Shown here piece after piece: positions 51,539 to 60,906 of a DNA stretch of 61,514 bases. The stretch is taken from NCBI GenBank assembly GCA_021807595.1, contig JAKBCS010000010.1:1-61514 (forward strand), written 5' to 3'. Below the pieces are notes generated by a model. The model ran no database searches, was not told where the DNA came from, and saw only the letters and a list, made by a program, of their open reading frames with translations. The stretch is from Planctomycetota bacterium (GTDB lineage Bacteria; Planctomycetota; Planctomycetia; Gemmatales; Gemmataceae). Made by a program: the position numbers and the translations under genes. Positions within the stretch are counted from its first letter, which is position 1, and every line of letters begins with the position of its first letter.

Positions 51539-54112
51539 TCACTTCCGCAGACTCTGCAACAATGCCCCAAACGCTTGCAGCGCCTGATTCAGCACCTCTG
51601 GGGGCGGCACCGGCAGTTTGAGGAACGTCTCGCCGGTGCGTTCGTCGCGCTGGATCAGGGAGCGCGGGGATGGGCCATTGTCCGAAGGGGGTGGAGAGGT
51701 GGAGGCAGGCGCGGCCAGTTGTTGCAACAAGGCGAGGCCCGATTGAAACAAGCTCGTCCATGGGTCGGACGGAGACGGGGCCGCGGTGGGAGTGGAAGGC
51801 GATTCATCTTCCGTATCCACGACGATGCCGAGCGGCGAGGGGCGTGGGCGGCGGCGACCGTGGCGGCCTGCACCCGGTCGCGGACCCGCCACTTCGTCGG
51901 GCGGGACGCGCAACGCCTCTTCGGCGTCCTCAATCAGCGCTTCGGGGATCGCCGATGTCGCCGATTCGACCGTCTCCATGAATTTGTTGAGCCGACTGCC
52001 GCCGAGGAACACTTCCTTGTCGCCGCCGTCGAGGACTCCGGCAAACAACGATTTCTTGAACTTCAATACCGCCAACATGCCTTCTTCGATGGTGCCCTTC
52101 GCCACGAAGTTGACGACGCGCACCGGCTGGCGTTGGCCCAGACGATGTACGCGACCGATGCGCTGCTCCAACACGGCGGGGTTCCACGGCAGGTCCATAT
52201 TCACCACCACCGAGGCGTGTTGCAGGTTCAGACCGACGCCGCCGGAGTCGGTGGACAGAAACACCCGACAATTCGCATCGTCGCGGAAACGGTCGAGCAT
52301 CTCCTTGCGTTTGTTGCTGGACAAACCGCCGTGGAAGAGGACGTGATCCCACTTGCGGCCCTCCAAGCGGCGCGCCACCAGTTCGTGCATCCGCAGCCAT
52401 TGACTGAAGACCACCGCTTTGGTTCCCGGAGTTTCCAGCATCTCGTCGAGCAGCGTCGCCGCTTCGTCGGCCTTGGTGCCGCAATCGCTGCGATGATCGA
52501 CGAGATAGCTGCTGTCGCACGACATCCGCATGCGCATGAGAGCGATCATCAGCCGCCGCTGATCCGCTTCAGAGAGAAAGCGATAGCGCCGCCATTTCTG
52601 CACGACGCGGGCGACGATCTCCTGATTCTCCGCATGGTGCTTGCGTTGCAGTTCGGTCATCGGCACGAAGATGTTGTTGTCGATGCGCTCGGGCAATTGA
52701 TCGAGGACTTCGTCCTTATGCCGACGGACGAGGATCGGCTCCAAGGTTTTGCCAATCTTATCGAGATCTCGGTAGCCGACGACCTTGCCGTCGTCGTCGC
52801 GGATCTGATGCTCGTGTAGCAAGCGGAAGGTGGGTCCGAGACGAAAGCGATCCACGAACTGCACGATGGAGACCAGCTCTTCCAAGCGATTTTCCAGCGG
52901 CGTTCCGGTGAGAACGAGGGCGTGGGGGGCGGCGATTTTCTTGACGCTGCGCGCCGTGCGCGTGTTCCAATTCTTGATGCGTTGGGCTTCGTCGAGGACG
53001 ACGAAATCCGGCCCCCAGGCTTCGACGAGATCGAGATCGCGATAAATCGTATCGTAATTTGTGATTTTGAAGAACGAATCGGCGGCGAAATGGACCTCGC
53101 GCCGTTCGCGCAATCCGTTGACGACTTCGACGCTGCGCTCGGAGCAGCGTTGGATCTCGCGTTCCCACTGGTGTTTCAGCGAAGTCGGGCAGACGATGAG
53201 GACACGCTCGACACCGAAGAGACGGGCCATGATCTCGGCGGTGGCGATGGCCTGGACGGTTTTGCCCAACCCCATCTCATCGCCGAGCAGACAGCGCCCG
53301 GCTCGAGCGGCGAACAACACGCCCTCACGCTGATAATCGTAAAGCGACACTTTCAGTAGATTTTTGAAGGCGGCGCTGGCCACACCTTTCGGAAACGCTT
53401 CGGCGACGCGCGCGCGGCGGCGTTCGGCATCACGCACCTCGGCGATGAAGGCGAGAACATCGTCGTAACAGCGGATTTCGTGATCGTGCTTGGCGGCATC
53501 GGCGACGAAGGTTTCAAAGCGACCGAACCCCTCCGGTATCAGCGCCCCCTCGTCGTCGAAATAGCGCGGCGCTAATCGGGCCAAGCCGGCAGGACAATCG
53601 CTGCCGGGCCGGAAACGCACCTCGCGCCGAGCGCCGTAGTGCAGGTAAACCTCGCTGTAGGGCGGTTGATAGCCGGCGCGGAGGGCGGGGACGCCGCCGC
53701 GCTTGCGCTCGAGGACCGACAAGGCGAACTCGATGTGTTTGCAGGTACCGAGCGTGTTGGTGGCGAAATCCGGACACGAACAGTAGTTATCTCCCGGTTC
53801 CACACCGCGAATGTGAACGCGGTAGGTATTGTTCGACTGAGGATTGGTGACGTGGAAGATGGAGAAGATCGGATGATTGCCGACGTTCTCGATGCGGAAG
53901 TTCTGTTCGCGGCCAAATTGTCTCCGCAGTTCGATTTGCCAATCTTCCAACGACATGCCTTCGGGCTTGTGCAAGCGCGAGAGTTTGGGCGCACGACGCT
54001 GTTTCGTCTGCGTTTGCTCCGCCGCTGGCTCGGTAGATCGCACTACCGTGAGAGAAGATTTGCGACGTTTCGGTTGCTTGCCCGAGGTAGGCTTTTTCGG
54101 TCGCCATTGCAT
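51539..54112 (-). CDS. SNF2/RapA-family DEAD-like helicase with SWIM zinc finger
   Basis: 857 residues. Residues about 60-135 contain a SWIM-type zinc finger (CSCPDFATNTLGTCKHIEFAL). The SNF2 ATPase spans about 245-710: motif I GDEMGLGKTVQ, VLIVCPTSLKHQW, DEAQRIKN, LTGTPLENRLEELVSI, then motif V/VI FLSTDSGGVGLNLQ and QRIGRVHRLGQRQPV. The C-terminus is basic and Pro-rich. Such proteins remodel nucleic acid-protein complexes or RNA polymerase. I chose the ATG at 54112, 9 bases after GGAG; the open frame runs on to 54538 but that part overlaps the divergent gene and looks non-coding. Confidence 0.93.
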   Translation of the reverse strand: MQWRPKKPTSGKQPKRRKSSLTVVRSTEPAAEQTQTKQRRAPKLSRLHKPEGMSLEDWQIELRRQFGREQNFRIENVGNHPIFSIFHVTNPQSNNTYRVHIRGVEPGDNYCSCPDFATNTLGTCKHIEFALSVLERKRGGVPALRAGYQPPYSEVYLHYGARREVRFRPGSDCPAGLARLAPRYFDDEGALIPEGFGRFETFVADAAKHDHEIRCYDDVLAFIAEVRDAERRRARVAEAFPKGVASAAFKNLLKVSLYDYQREGVLFAARAGRCLLGDEMGLGKTVQAIATAEIMARLFGVERVLIVCPTSLKHQWEREIQRCSERSVEVVNGLRERREVHFAADSFFKITNYDTIYRDLDLVEAWGPDFVVLDEAQRIKNWNTRTARSVKKIAAPHALVLTGTPLENRLEELVSIVQFVDRFRLGPTFRLLHEHQIRDDDGKVVGYRDLDKIGKTLEPILVRRHKDEVLDQLPERIDNNIFVPMTELQRKHHAENQEIVARVVQKWRRYRFLSEADQRRLMIALMRMRMSCDSSYLVDHRSDCGTKADEAATLLDEMLETPGTKAVVFSQWLRMHELVARRLEGRKWDHVLFHGGLSSNKRKEMLDRFRDDANCRVFLSTDSGGVGLNLQHASVVVNMDLPWNPAVLEQRIGRVHRLGQRQPVRVVNFVAKGTIEEGMLAVLKFKKSLFAGVLDGGDKEVFLGGSRLNKFMETVESATSAIPEALIEDAEEALRVPPDEVAGPRPGAGRHGRRRPRPSPLGIVVDTEDESPSTPTAAPSPSDPWTSLFQSGLALLQQLAAPASTSPPPSDNGPSPRSLIQRDERTGETFLKLPVPPPEVLNQALQAFGALLQSLRK

Positions 54113-54350
54113 GAGACAATCTCCGCGTTTTCCTTTTGCCGAACAGCCGAGCAAAGTGCAGCTTATTCTAGCGAGGAAGGCAAGAGTACGCCGTCGATTT
54201 TCCCTCGTTCGATCGCTCGACCGCTCGCCCAGAGGCTTCGCTTCGGATTCTCGGTCTTGGGGCGCGGACTCGGCTGAAACGATGCTGACAACGATTCTCC
54301 GATGCGTTACCATGACGAGGAAGAAATGTTTGCTCATTCGGAGACTCGTC

Positions 54351-54893
54351 ATGCGCAAGCTGTCCCGCGGCGTGAAGCTGCTCGTTCTGGGCGCGATCGT
54401 GTCCGGTTGCCTATCCAACAGTTCTACCTCCACACGCTCTGCGCGAGACAAGACCGTCGGAATCGGGAAGGTTGCGCCAGATGCCACCGGCGTCGATTCC
54501 AGCGGACAAGCGTTCAAGCTCAGCGACTCGCGCGGCAAAGTTGTTCTGCTCGACTTTTGGGCCGAGTTCTGAGGGCCGTGCCGCGACTTGTTTGCTCACG
54601 AGCGGTCGCTCGTGCGGAAGTATGAAGGCAGGCCGTTCGTTCTGCTCGGCGTCAACGAAGACAGCAGTTCAAAAAAACTTCGAGACGCCGAAAAGAAGCA
54701 CGATTTGAATTGGCGATCGTGGTGGGACATGGAAGGTCTGATCGCATCCCATTGGAAAATCGAAGGCTTGCCGTCTCTCTATCTGATCGACGCCGATGGG
54801 ATTATTCGCTGGAAAAGTTCGTTCCCTCTCGATCTCGAAGAGATGGAGAAACAGATCGAATTGCTGCTGAAAGAAGCCGAAGATCGAGAGTGA
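54351..54893 (+). CDS. TlpA/thioredoxin-like lipoprotein with UGPC active site (predicted selenoprotein)
   Basis: 180 residues if UGA at 54570-54572 is read as selenocysteine 74. Lipoprotein signal (KLLVLGAIVSGC, lipobox cysteine near residue 22). The thioredoxin-like fold shows GKVAPDATGVDSSGQAFKLS, GKVVLLDFWAEF, then U-GPC, FVLLGVNEDSSSKKL, and ASHWKIEGLPSLYLIDADG with the cis-Pro loop (LPS). The UGA sits exactly where the first active-site Cys of WCGPC belongs, and the same frame continues for 107 codons of clear thioredoxin sequence. As a stop codon it would leave a 73-residue stub. ATG at 54351 has GGAG 7 bases upstream. Likely a periplasmic redox protein. selA, selB and selC are not in the window. 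Confidence 0.85.
54570..54614 (+). promoter_or_regulatory. Candidate bacterial SECIS element
   Basis: The inverted repeat CACGAGCG (54597-54604) and CGCTCGTG (54607-54614) is a perfect 8-bp stem; in RNA the apex is better drawn as GAGC-GGUC-GCUC. The loop starts with G-G-U, as in E. coli fdhF, and begins 31 nt after the UGA. As I remember it, the published bacterial consensus is a small loop with an early G, 16-37 nt from the UGA; this fits. Confidence 0.7.
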
Positions 54894-54965
54894 GGCTTCC
54901 TTGAGGCCGACGCGGCCGCGCGCGCCCACACGAGAGTATCATCTCAGAGACTGTCTCCTACGCTA

Positions 54966-54994
54966 CCCTCCCCCTGTATTCAGGGGTGAGGGGC
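54966..54994 (+). repeat. CTCCCCTG-TACT-CAGGGG palindromic repeat, copy 6
   Basis: CCCTCCCCCTGTATTCAGGG followed by GTGAGGGG: the loop is TATT, the stem about 8 bp. It lies 73 bp after the selenoprotein stop. Confidence 0.65.
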
Positions 54995-55010
54995 AAGAAT
55001 TCTCGGAGAA

Positions 55011-55051
55011 CTCACCCCAACCTCTCTCCCCCTGAGTACGGGGGTGAGGAG
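55011..55051 (-). repeat. CTCCCCTG-TACT-CAGGGG palindromic repeat, copy 7 (inverted)
   Basis: CTCACCCCAACCTCTCTCCC then CCTGAGTACGGGGGTGAGG. The loop reads AGTA, the complement of TACT, so this copy is inverted and forms a head-to-head pair with copy 6. The region 55052-55154 shows no gene. Confidence 0.7.
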
Positions 55052-55154
55052 TTTCTCGGGTCGCATCGCATTCGTCTGGTCCAATCTGTCTTCGCCGTGA
55101 CTACAATGAGGAAGGACTGCGTTCGATCTTCCTCAACGTGGAGTCAATCGGAAC

Positions 55155-56573
55155 ATGACGAACGGCACGCGACCCAGCACCCTTCAAGATCTGCGTTCCA
55201 GCGGTTGGATCTCGAAATCCGTCAAGCGGGAAGTCTGCGACAATTTCTTGCGTATGATGCAAGCGGGCGACGATCTCTTTCCCGGCATCATCGGCTACGA
55301 AAACACCGTCCTGCCGGAGATCAATCTCGCCATTCTCGCCGGTCACGACATACTGTTCCTCGGTGAGAAAGGGCAAGCCAAAAGCCGATTGATGCGCTCC
55401 CTGGTCCGCTTTCTCGACGACGAAATACCCTATATCGACAATCCCTCTTGTCCTGTACACGAAGATCCCTATCGTCCCATTTCGACGGCGGGGAAGCGAT
55501 TGTTGGCCGAGCTGCCGGAAAACCAGATCCGCATCGCCTGGTGGCCGCGCCAACAGCGCTACGCCGAACGCTTGGCTCCCGGCACCAAATTCGCCGACAT
55601 CATCGGAGAGATCGACCCCGCCAAGCTCGCCGCCGGCGTCAGCATGTCAACCGAGGAGGCGCTGCATTTCGGTCTGATTCCACGCATGCACCGCGGCATC
55701 TTCGCCATGAACGAAGTGCCCGAATTGGACGAGTTGGTTCAAGTCGGTCTGTTCAACATCCTCGAAGAGCGCGACGTGCAGATTCGAGGCTATCCGATTC
55801 AGTTCGACCTCGATGTACTCATCTTGTTCTCGGCCAATCCGGCGACGTACAACCGCTCCGGCAAAGTGATCCCCCAATTGAAGGATCGCATCGGTTCGTT
55901 GATCCAGACGCACTATCCGCTCGATCGATCGCTGGGCATCGACATCATGGAGCAGGAAGCCGGAATCGATCTCGACGGCGATTATCCCGTGTTGGTTCCC
56001 TATTTTATGAAGGAAATCGTCGAGCAAATCAGCATGTGCGCCCGCAAATCGAAGTACGTCGATCATCAATCCGGCGTCAGCGCTCGCTTCTCCATTGCCA
56101 ACTATCGCACCATGGTAGCCAGCGCCCGCCAGCGCGGAGTGCGCCTGGGCGAACGTCCCGCCGTGCCGCGCATCAGCGACTTGGGCCATCTCTATTCCTC
56201 GTCGCTGGGCAAGCTGGAACTGGACATGATGGGCAGCCAACAGATGTCGGAAAGGCAGGTTCTCGAAGCGATTCTAGCCGAGGCGATCGGCCTCGTCTTC
56301 GCCGAGTACGTCGAAAAGAACGGCTTGGAAGAGATCGCAGGCGTTTTCGGCAAGGGAGTCAAAATCGAAGTCGGCGATCTCTTGCCGTCGTCGCACTACG
56401 CCGAACGGCTCAAGCGCGTGCCCAAGGCATGGGACAAAGCCTTCGAGGTCAATCCCGGCGAGAGCGAGGCGGTTCGCGCTTCCTGCGTGGAGTTCGTTCT
56501 GGCCGGTTTGTACGCCGCCGACCGCATCTCACGCTCGCAGAAACACGGCCGCATTACCTATGAGATTCGATAG
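55155..56573 (+). CDS. AAA+ ATPase of the magnesium chelatase ChlI/MoxR type
   Basis: 472 residues. Walker A is GEKGQAKS at 70-77. The rest matches ChlI-like ATPases: [53 protein letters not shown], and [35 protein letters not shown], a sensor-1/arginine-finger region. A helical lid follows. These ATPases normally act on a VWA-domain partner, but no VWA gene is adjacent. Chlorophyll synthesis is not implied. Followed at once by the hairpin array. Confidence 0.88.
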   Translation: MTNGTRPSTLQDLRSSGWISKSVKREVCDNFLRMMQAGDDLFPGIIGYENTVLPEINLAILAGHDILFLGEKGQAKSRLMRSLVRFLDDEIPYIDNPSCPVHEDPYRPISTAGKRLLAELPENQIRIAWWPRQQRYAERLAPGTKFADIIGEIDPAKLAAGVSMSTEEALHFGLIPRMHRGIFAMNEVPELDELVQVGLFNILEERDVQIRGYPIQFDLDVLILFSANPATYNRSGKVIPQLKDRIGSLIQTHYPLDRSLGIDIMEQEAGIDLDGDYPVLVPYFMKEIVEQISMCARKSKYVDHQSGVSARFSIANYRTMVASARQRGVRLGERPAVPRISDLGHLYSSSLGKLELDMMGSQQMSERQVLEAILAEAIGLVFAEYVEKNGLEEIAGVFGKGVKIEVGDLLPSSHYAERLKRVPKAWDKAFEVNPGESEAVRASCVEFVLAGLYAADRISRSQKHGRITYEIR

Positions 56574-56772
56574 GGGCGAACCGGCAGCGTAAGCTGCCGA
56601 GGCGAACCGGCAGCGTAAGCTGCCGAGGCGAACCGGCAGCGTAAGCTGCCGGGTAGAACCGGCAGCGTAAGCTGCCGGGTAGAACCGGCAGCGTAAGCTG
56701 CCGAGGCGAACCGGCAGCGTAAGCTGCCGGGTAGAAGCCAGACACCCGGCAGCTCAAGCCGCCGGTCCGCCG
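56574..56772. repeat. Tandem GAACCGGCAGC-GTAA-GCTGCCG hairpin array
   Basis: Six head-to-tail units of 25-26 bp with the invariant core AACCGGCAGCGTAAGCTGCC, joined by GAGGCG or GGGTAG, then a diverged inverted unit to 56772. Each core folds as a 7-bp stem CGGCAGC/GCTGCCG with a GUAA (GNRA-type) loop. It fills the space between the convergent ATPase and TPR genes, so it may serve as a two-way terminator. Related to the array at 1-103. Confidence 0.9.
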
Positions 56773-56777
56773 AAGTG

Positions 56778-58409
56778 CTACTGGGACAACGGTGTATCCG
56801 CCTTCGAGGTAGTTTCCACGCGGCGATTCTCGTACCTCTCGGTGCGAAGTGAGGCGAGTTCGGCGTTGAAGCTCTCGGAACTGGCGCGGTTCCAACAACG
56901 CCGGGCCAACTCGGCGAATCGCCGCGCTTCCACGCCGCGCCCCTGTTGCTCGCACAGAACTTGCATGCCCAGCGCGGCACGGACGCTACCTGCGTCGTGG
57001 GCCAACGACTCAAGAAATGCTTCCTCGGCGACGGCGTCGCTTCCGCTCTTGAGGGCCGCGATGCCCCATCGCTCCATGTAATACGCACCGTTGCCCCAGG
57101 CGTGATGGGCGTAATCGTCTTTCGTCTTGTCCACGGCGCGGAACAGCAATTTCAGTCCGGCGTCGGCGTCGCCCGTCTGGCACATCAGCCATCCTTGCGT
57201 CTCCCACAAGCGGCACGACAGCGACTTGTCGTTGGGCCGGTCGCGCAGCGCGTGTTGCAAGACTTCGATTTCGGGGAGGGCACGCGCCGCGTCGCCTTGA
57301 TTGAGATAAAGTAGAGCGTAAAAGTAGGCGGCAGTCGTCTTGTCGTTCTTGTTGGCTTTGGTCATCTCGTCAACAAGTTGCCTCGCTGCGGTCCAATCGC
57401 GTTGGCCCAGGCGCAGCTGGAACCACAATTGCCACGGTTTGAATCCGCAGGCGCGCTGCTCCTTCTCGATCTCCCGTGCCTCGGCGAAACGGCCGTCGTG
57501 AATCAACGAGCGCAACAGCGTCTCGACGTGATGGGCGTACTGCGAATCCTCGTTCGGCTTGACCTTCATGTCGCGGTGATAGGCGCGTTCGATCTCGACG
57601 GCGCGGGCCGAGCGATCCGAAGTTCGCGCCCAACGGCCGATGCGCATGGCCAGATGAGCCTGCATGTGAAAGGGGTGCGGAATGCCCGGCGACGACTTGA
57701 TGTAATTCTCGGCGTAAATCCATCCCAACGCCGGTCGCCGCGAGTTCTCGTAATAGTGCAGCAATTCGTGGTTGGCACCCGGATGCAATGGGTTGACGCG
57801 CACCAGCGCTTTGTAGAAAGGAACCGAGGAAGCCTGTCCGCCAAACAACCGTTCGCCTCCCGCCAGCTGGGCGCGATAGTACCAGGCTTCCTCGTCGTCG
57901 TCATACAGGGCGATGAGGTTGTCGAGAGTCGCAATGGCTTTGCGCTTGCGCGTCTCGCCGTCGCCGACGCCGGGGGCTTGTCCCTTCTCTTGCATGCGTG
58001 CCAGAATCAAGAGCTGTTCTCGATGGCTGGCGCGTTCTTGCAGTTTGCTCGCCTTCAACAGGGTTTCGGTGTGATTGCTCTTGCCCCAGCGTTCGAGCGC
58101 GCGGCTGAGTCCCCACCACGCCAACGGACATTCCGGATCGTAAACCAAGGCCGTCTCGAAGGAACGCGCCGCTTCCATCCAGACATACGAGTAGAAATAC
58201 CCCAGCGCCTGATCGAAGTACGCTTGGCAATCCGGCGAAGTTGTGCTGATGCGATAGCGCACCAAGCATAGATCGGGAACGAGCTTGGATGGAGCAAGCC
58301 CGGTCGTAGGTAGCTTGTCGGGGAGTTTCTTGGGTGCTTCGGCGCGAAGCGGTACCGGCACGAGGAAAGCGAGGAACAGTACGGCTATCGCGTGGCGGAG
58401 GTGCATCAT
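56778..58409 (-). CDS. Secreted TPR-repeat protein
   Basis: 543 residues with a signal peptide (IAVLFLAFLVPVPLRAEA). At least six TPR-type helix pairs are visible, for example YFDQALGYFYSYVWMEAARS and LVYDPECPLAWWGLSRALER, then HPGANHELLHYYENS, MQAHLAMRIGRW, and GWLMCQTGDADAGLKLLFRA. A conserved histidine-rich pattern (NHELLHYYE, PHPFHMQAHL) hints at a metal or cofactor site, unproven. Probably a periplasmic scaffold. The start is one of two adjacent ATGs. Confidence 0.82.
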   Translation of the reverse strand: MMHLRHAIAVLFLAFLVPVPLRAEAPKKLPDKLPTTGLAPSKLVPDLCLVRYRISTTSPDCQAYFDQALGYFYSYVWMEAARSFETALVYDPECPLAWWGLSRALERWGKSNHTETLLKASKLQERASHREQLLILARMQEKGQAPGVGDGETRKRKAIATLDNLIALYDDDEEAWYYRAQLAGGERLFGGQASSVPFYKALVRVNPLHPGANHELLHYYENSRRPALGWIYAENYIKSSPGIPHPFHMQAHLAMRIGRWARTSDRSARAVEIERAYHRDMKVKPNEDSQYAHHVETLLRSLIHDGRFAEAREIEKEQRACGFKPWQLWFQLRLGQRDWTAARQLVDEMTKANKNDKTTAAYFYALLYLNQGDAARALPEIEVLQHALRDRPNDKSLSCRLWETQGWLMCQTGDADAGLKLLFRAVDKTKDDYAHHAWGNGAYYMERWGIAALKSGSDAVAEEAFLESLAHDAGSVRAALGMQVLCEQQGRGVEARRFAELARRCWNRASSESFNAELASLRTERYENRRVETTSKADTPLSQ

Positions 58410-58521
58410 AATCCGGTTCCTTCGAGGCGGGTTGCACGGATGGCTGATGCTTTATTGTGGGGGATTCGCCGTCGGATTACCAGTTCCTTTTGTCGGAATC
58501 TCGAAGAATTCCGCGAGCGTC

Positions 58522-59232
58522 TCATGGCGCGTCCACCGCGATGCGGACGCGCTGAGCCGTTTGCGCCGTCGCCGGAGATTTGCCGCGCGAACAAGTGGCC
58601 ATACGGGACCATCCCTCCTCGTCCTCTTCCGCAGGCATCGCCAGCGCCTGCATCATTTCCCGATAATAGCGAGCATATTTGCCGTTAAAGAAGATCAACT
58701 GAATTTTGTTCTCTTCGTCGAGGTGGAACCGCAAACTGTACGGTCGAAGCAATTCGACGCGGTGCCGTCGCACGCGCTCTTCGATCCACCACGAGGAACC
58801 CCGTCGAGCCAAGTCTTCGGCGCGCGTTAAGACATCGGCGATGAGAAGGCGAAATTCATGCACGCTGTCGCCGTTCACGACCGTCGGAGCGAGCGCGGCC
58901 AACGGTGCCTGCATGCGAACGCGCCGGCGCGGCTCATCGACGACCTTGCCTCCCTGATTCCAGGCGGCGATCCAGGCGTTCAGACGCGGCCCCCAATTCG
59001 GTTGCGTTGCGCCCGTCTGAATCAGCACCAACGGATCTTGACTGGTCAAAACGGTCTCAAACAATTCGTCGAAGCCATCGGTCTCGACGTATTGGAGAAC
59101 GGAAGGTTTGATTTCGGGCGGAGGGGGAGCGTGGTAAGTGCGAACATTGCGGTTGGATCGGCAACTCAGAGTGGCGAGGCAAGCGATCAAAAGTGCCACC
59201 AGGTATTGGCTCCGAAGGCGATTTTGCAACAT
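58522..59232 (-). CDS. Lipoprotein of unknown function
   Basis: 236 residues. Lipoprotein signal VALLIACLATLSC with the lipobox cysteine near residue 23, then a Pro-rich stretch (APPPPEIKP). No catalytic motif recognised. The body alternates LDELFETVLTSQDPLVLIQTG-like helices and LRFHLDEENKIQLIFFNGKYA strands. In-frame codons above the ATG at 59232 precede the signal peptide and are unlikely. It lies 112 bp upstream, in transcription order, of the TPR protein and may share its operon. Confidence 0.65.
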   Translation of the reverse strand: MLQNRLRSQYLVALLIACLATLSCRSNRNVRTYHAPPPPEIKPSVLQYVETDGFDELFETVLTSQDPLVLIQTGATQPNWGPRLNAWIAAWNQGGKVVDEPRRRVRMQAPLAALAPTVVNGDSVHEFRLLIADVLTRAEDLARRGSSWWIEERVRRHRVELLRPYSLRFHLDEENKIQLIFFNGKYARYYREMMQALAMPAEEDEEGWSRMATCSRGKSPATAQTAQRVRIAVDAP

Positions 59233-59445
59233 GAGCGGACCCACCCTCCGTCGAGCGCGGCCGGTCGGTCCGCTCTCGTTCGATCGATCGTTTGTAAAAA
59301 GAATGGCGGGAAGATATGCCAAGAAAACGGCATCGTGTCCAGAGCGATTTTCGAGAGGAAATAGATGCCGCTCCGCCCTTCCTTCGCTATTGTCACCTCA
59401 GAACGCACGCGCAACCGCGAACCGACACACAAGGGAGACTCTCGC

Positions 59446-60639
59446 ATGGGCATCAACGCGCCTCTCAATCGCAAACTTCGCATGGGCCTCATCGGCGGAG
59501 GCCAAGGAGCCTTCATCGGCAAAGTCCACAGCATCGCCGGGACGATGGACAATCGCGCCGCCCTCGTCGCCGGAGCGCTGTCGTCCGATCCGGTCAAAGC
59601 CAAGGCGTCGGCTCCGGATTACGACATCCCCGCTAGCAGAGCCTACGGATCGTACAAGGAGATGATCGAAGGCGAGTTGAAACTGCCCGCCGACCAACGT
59701 ATGGACTTCGCCGCCATCACCACGCCCAATCACACCCATTATGAGATTGCCAAGGCGCTCGTCGAAGCCGGCTTCAACGTCGTTTGCGACAAACCGATGA
59801 CCTTCGATCTCGCCCAAGCCGAGGAACTGGCGAAGCTCGTGCGGAAAACCGGTGTCGTCTTCGCGGTCACCCACACCTACACCGGCTATCCCCTCGTCCG
59901 CCAGGCCCGTGAGATGGTGCGCGGCGGCGAGTTGGGAGAGATCAACGCCATTCGATCGTCTTACATCCAAGGCTGGCTGCGCACGCGCCTGGAAACGTCG
60001 GGGCAGAAGCAAGCGAGCTGGCGCACCGATCCGAAGAAGTCCGGCGCGTCCGGCTGTTTCGGCGACATCGGCACGCACGCCTACAACCTCGGACGCTATA
60101 TTACCGGACTGATGCCGGAGCAAATTTCCTGTCAACTCAAGGCGTTCGAGCCGGGCCGCGCGCTCGACGATTACGGCACGGCCATCATCCGCTACACCAA
60201 CGGGGCGCTGGGAACCGTGACGGCCTCGCAGATTTCCCACGGGCGCGAGAACGAAGCCTGGATCGAGATCGACGGAACCAAGGGATCGCTCGAATGGCGG
60301 CAAGAAGAGCCGAACTCGATGCTTTTCCGCGTCAACGGCAAGCCGCATCAGATCTACACGCGCGCCGGCGGTCCCTACCTCGGCGAGTTGGCCGGTCGTT
60401 CCTCGCGTCTTCCCAGCGGCCACCCGGAAGCATTTCTCGAAGCGTTCGCCAACGTCTACACGGCGACATACGAAGATATGATCGCGCGGGCGAGCGGTAA
60501 AAAGATCGACGATTCCCACAGCATCTATCCCAACGTCGCCGACGGCGTGGAGGGTATGCACTTCATCGCTCAATGCGTGGCCAGCGCGGCGGAGAACGGC
60601 GCGTGGAAGTCGCTGAAACATCCGTTGTGCCGCTCGTGA
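59446..60639 (+). CDS. Gfo/Idh/MocA-family oxidoreductase
   Basis: 397 residues. N-terminal Rossmann fold: LRMGLIGGGQGAFIGKVH (GxGxxG-like), then AAITTPNHTHYEIAKALVEAG and the catalytic Lys motif VVCDKPMTF. The C-terminal sheet domain has GASGCFGDIGTHAYNLGRYI, containing the usual Asp-x-x-x-His pair, and GALGTVTASQISHGREN. Acts on a sugar or cyclitol with NAD(P). The ATG at 59446 follows AAGGGAG; it is not Tat-exported, unlike many planctomycete relatives. Confidence 0.93.
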   Translation: MGINAPLNRKLRMGLIGGGQGAFIGKVHSIAGTMDNRAALVAGALSSDPVKAKASAPDYDIPASRAYGSYKEMIEGELKLPADQRMDFAAITTPNHTHYEIAKALVEAGFNVVCDKPMTFDLAQAEELAKLVRKTGVVFAVTHTYTGYPLVRQAREMVRGGELGEINAIRSSYIQGWLRTRLETSGQKQASWRTDPKKSGASGCFGDIGTHAYNLGRYITGLMPEQISCQLKAFEPGRALDDYGTAIIRYTNGALGTVTASQISHGRENEAWIEIDGTKGSLEWRQEEPNSMLFRVNGKPHQIYTRAGGPYLGELAGRSSRLPSGHPEAFLEAFANVYTATYEDMIARASGKKIDDSHSIYPNVADGVEGMHFIAQCVASAAENGAWKSLKHPLCRS

Positions 60640-60822
60640 GGATCTGCCCCGATCCGAGCCGTGGCCGTTGGGGAGCGGGCAGTCGTAGCGCTCCCCGGCG
60701 GTCAACGGGATCGTAGTCGCCTCGGGGCGGCGGTCGCCTATCGGCTCTCGACTATCCGTTAACTACAATAAAATCGTTCTTCGAGGCCGATTGCGGATCG
60801 CTAACAAGAGCCTATCCGAGAA

Positions 60823-60870
60823 GCCTTCTCCACTGGACTCAGGAGGAGAGAGGTTGGAGTGAGGGGGGCT
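60823..60870 (+). repeat. CTCCCCTG-TACT-CAGGGG palindromic repeat, copy 8
   Basis: Diverged: CCTTCTCCACTGGACTCAGG then AGGAGAGAGGTTGGAGTGAG. The general plan and G-rich tail are kept. No gene lies between 60640 and 60906. Confidence 0.55.
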
Positions 60871-60906
60871 TTGTGGATAGGCTCAACCAAATCGAGGAGC
60901 CTACGA

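Noticed and set aside
51575-52819. 414-codon plus-strand open frame opposite the SNF2 helicase
   Set aside because: The helicase motifs on the minus strand are unmistakable; the plus-strand product has no recognisable domain and no ribosome site.
54351-54572. UGA at 54570 as a true stop giving a 73-residue lipoprotein
   Set aside because: The thioredoxin fold continues in frame for 107 codons with its cis-Pro loop, and the codon is exactly at the CxxC cysteine.
56574-56772. CRISPR array
   Set aside because: Units are adjacent palindromes with 4-6 bp joiners; there are no unique spacers and no cas genes.
60640-60906. Small gene or RNA between the oxidoreductase and the DUF1501 remnant
   Set aside because: Only palindrome copy 8 is visible; no coding motif or tRNA-like fold was seen.
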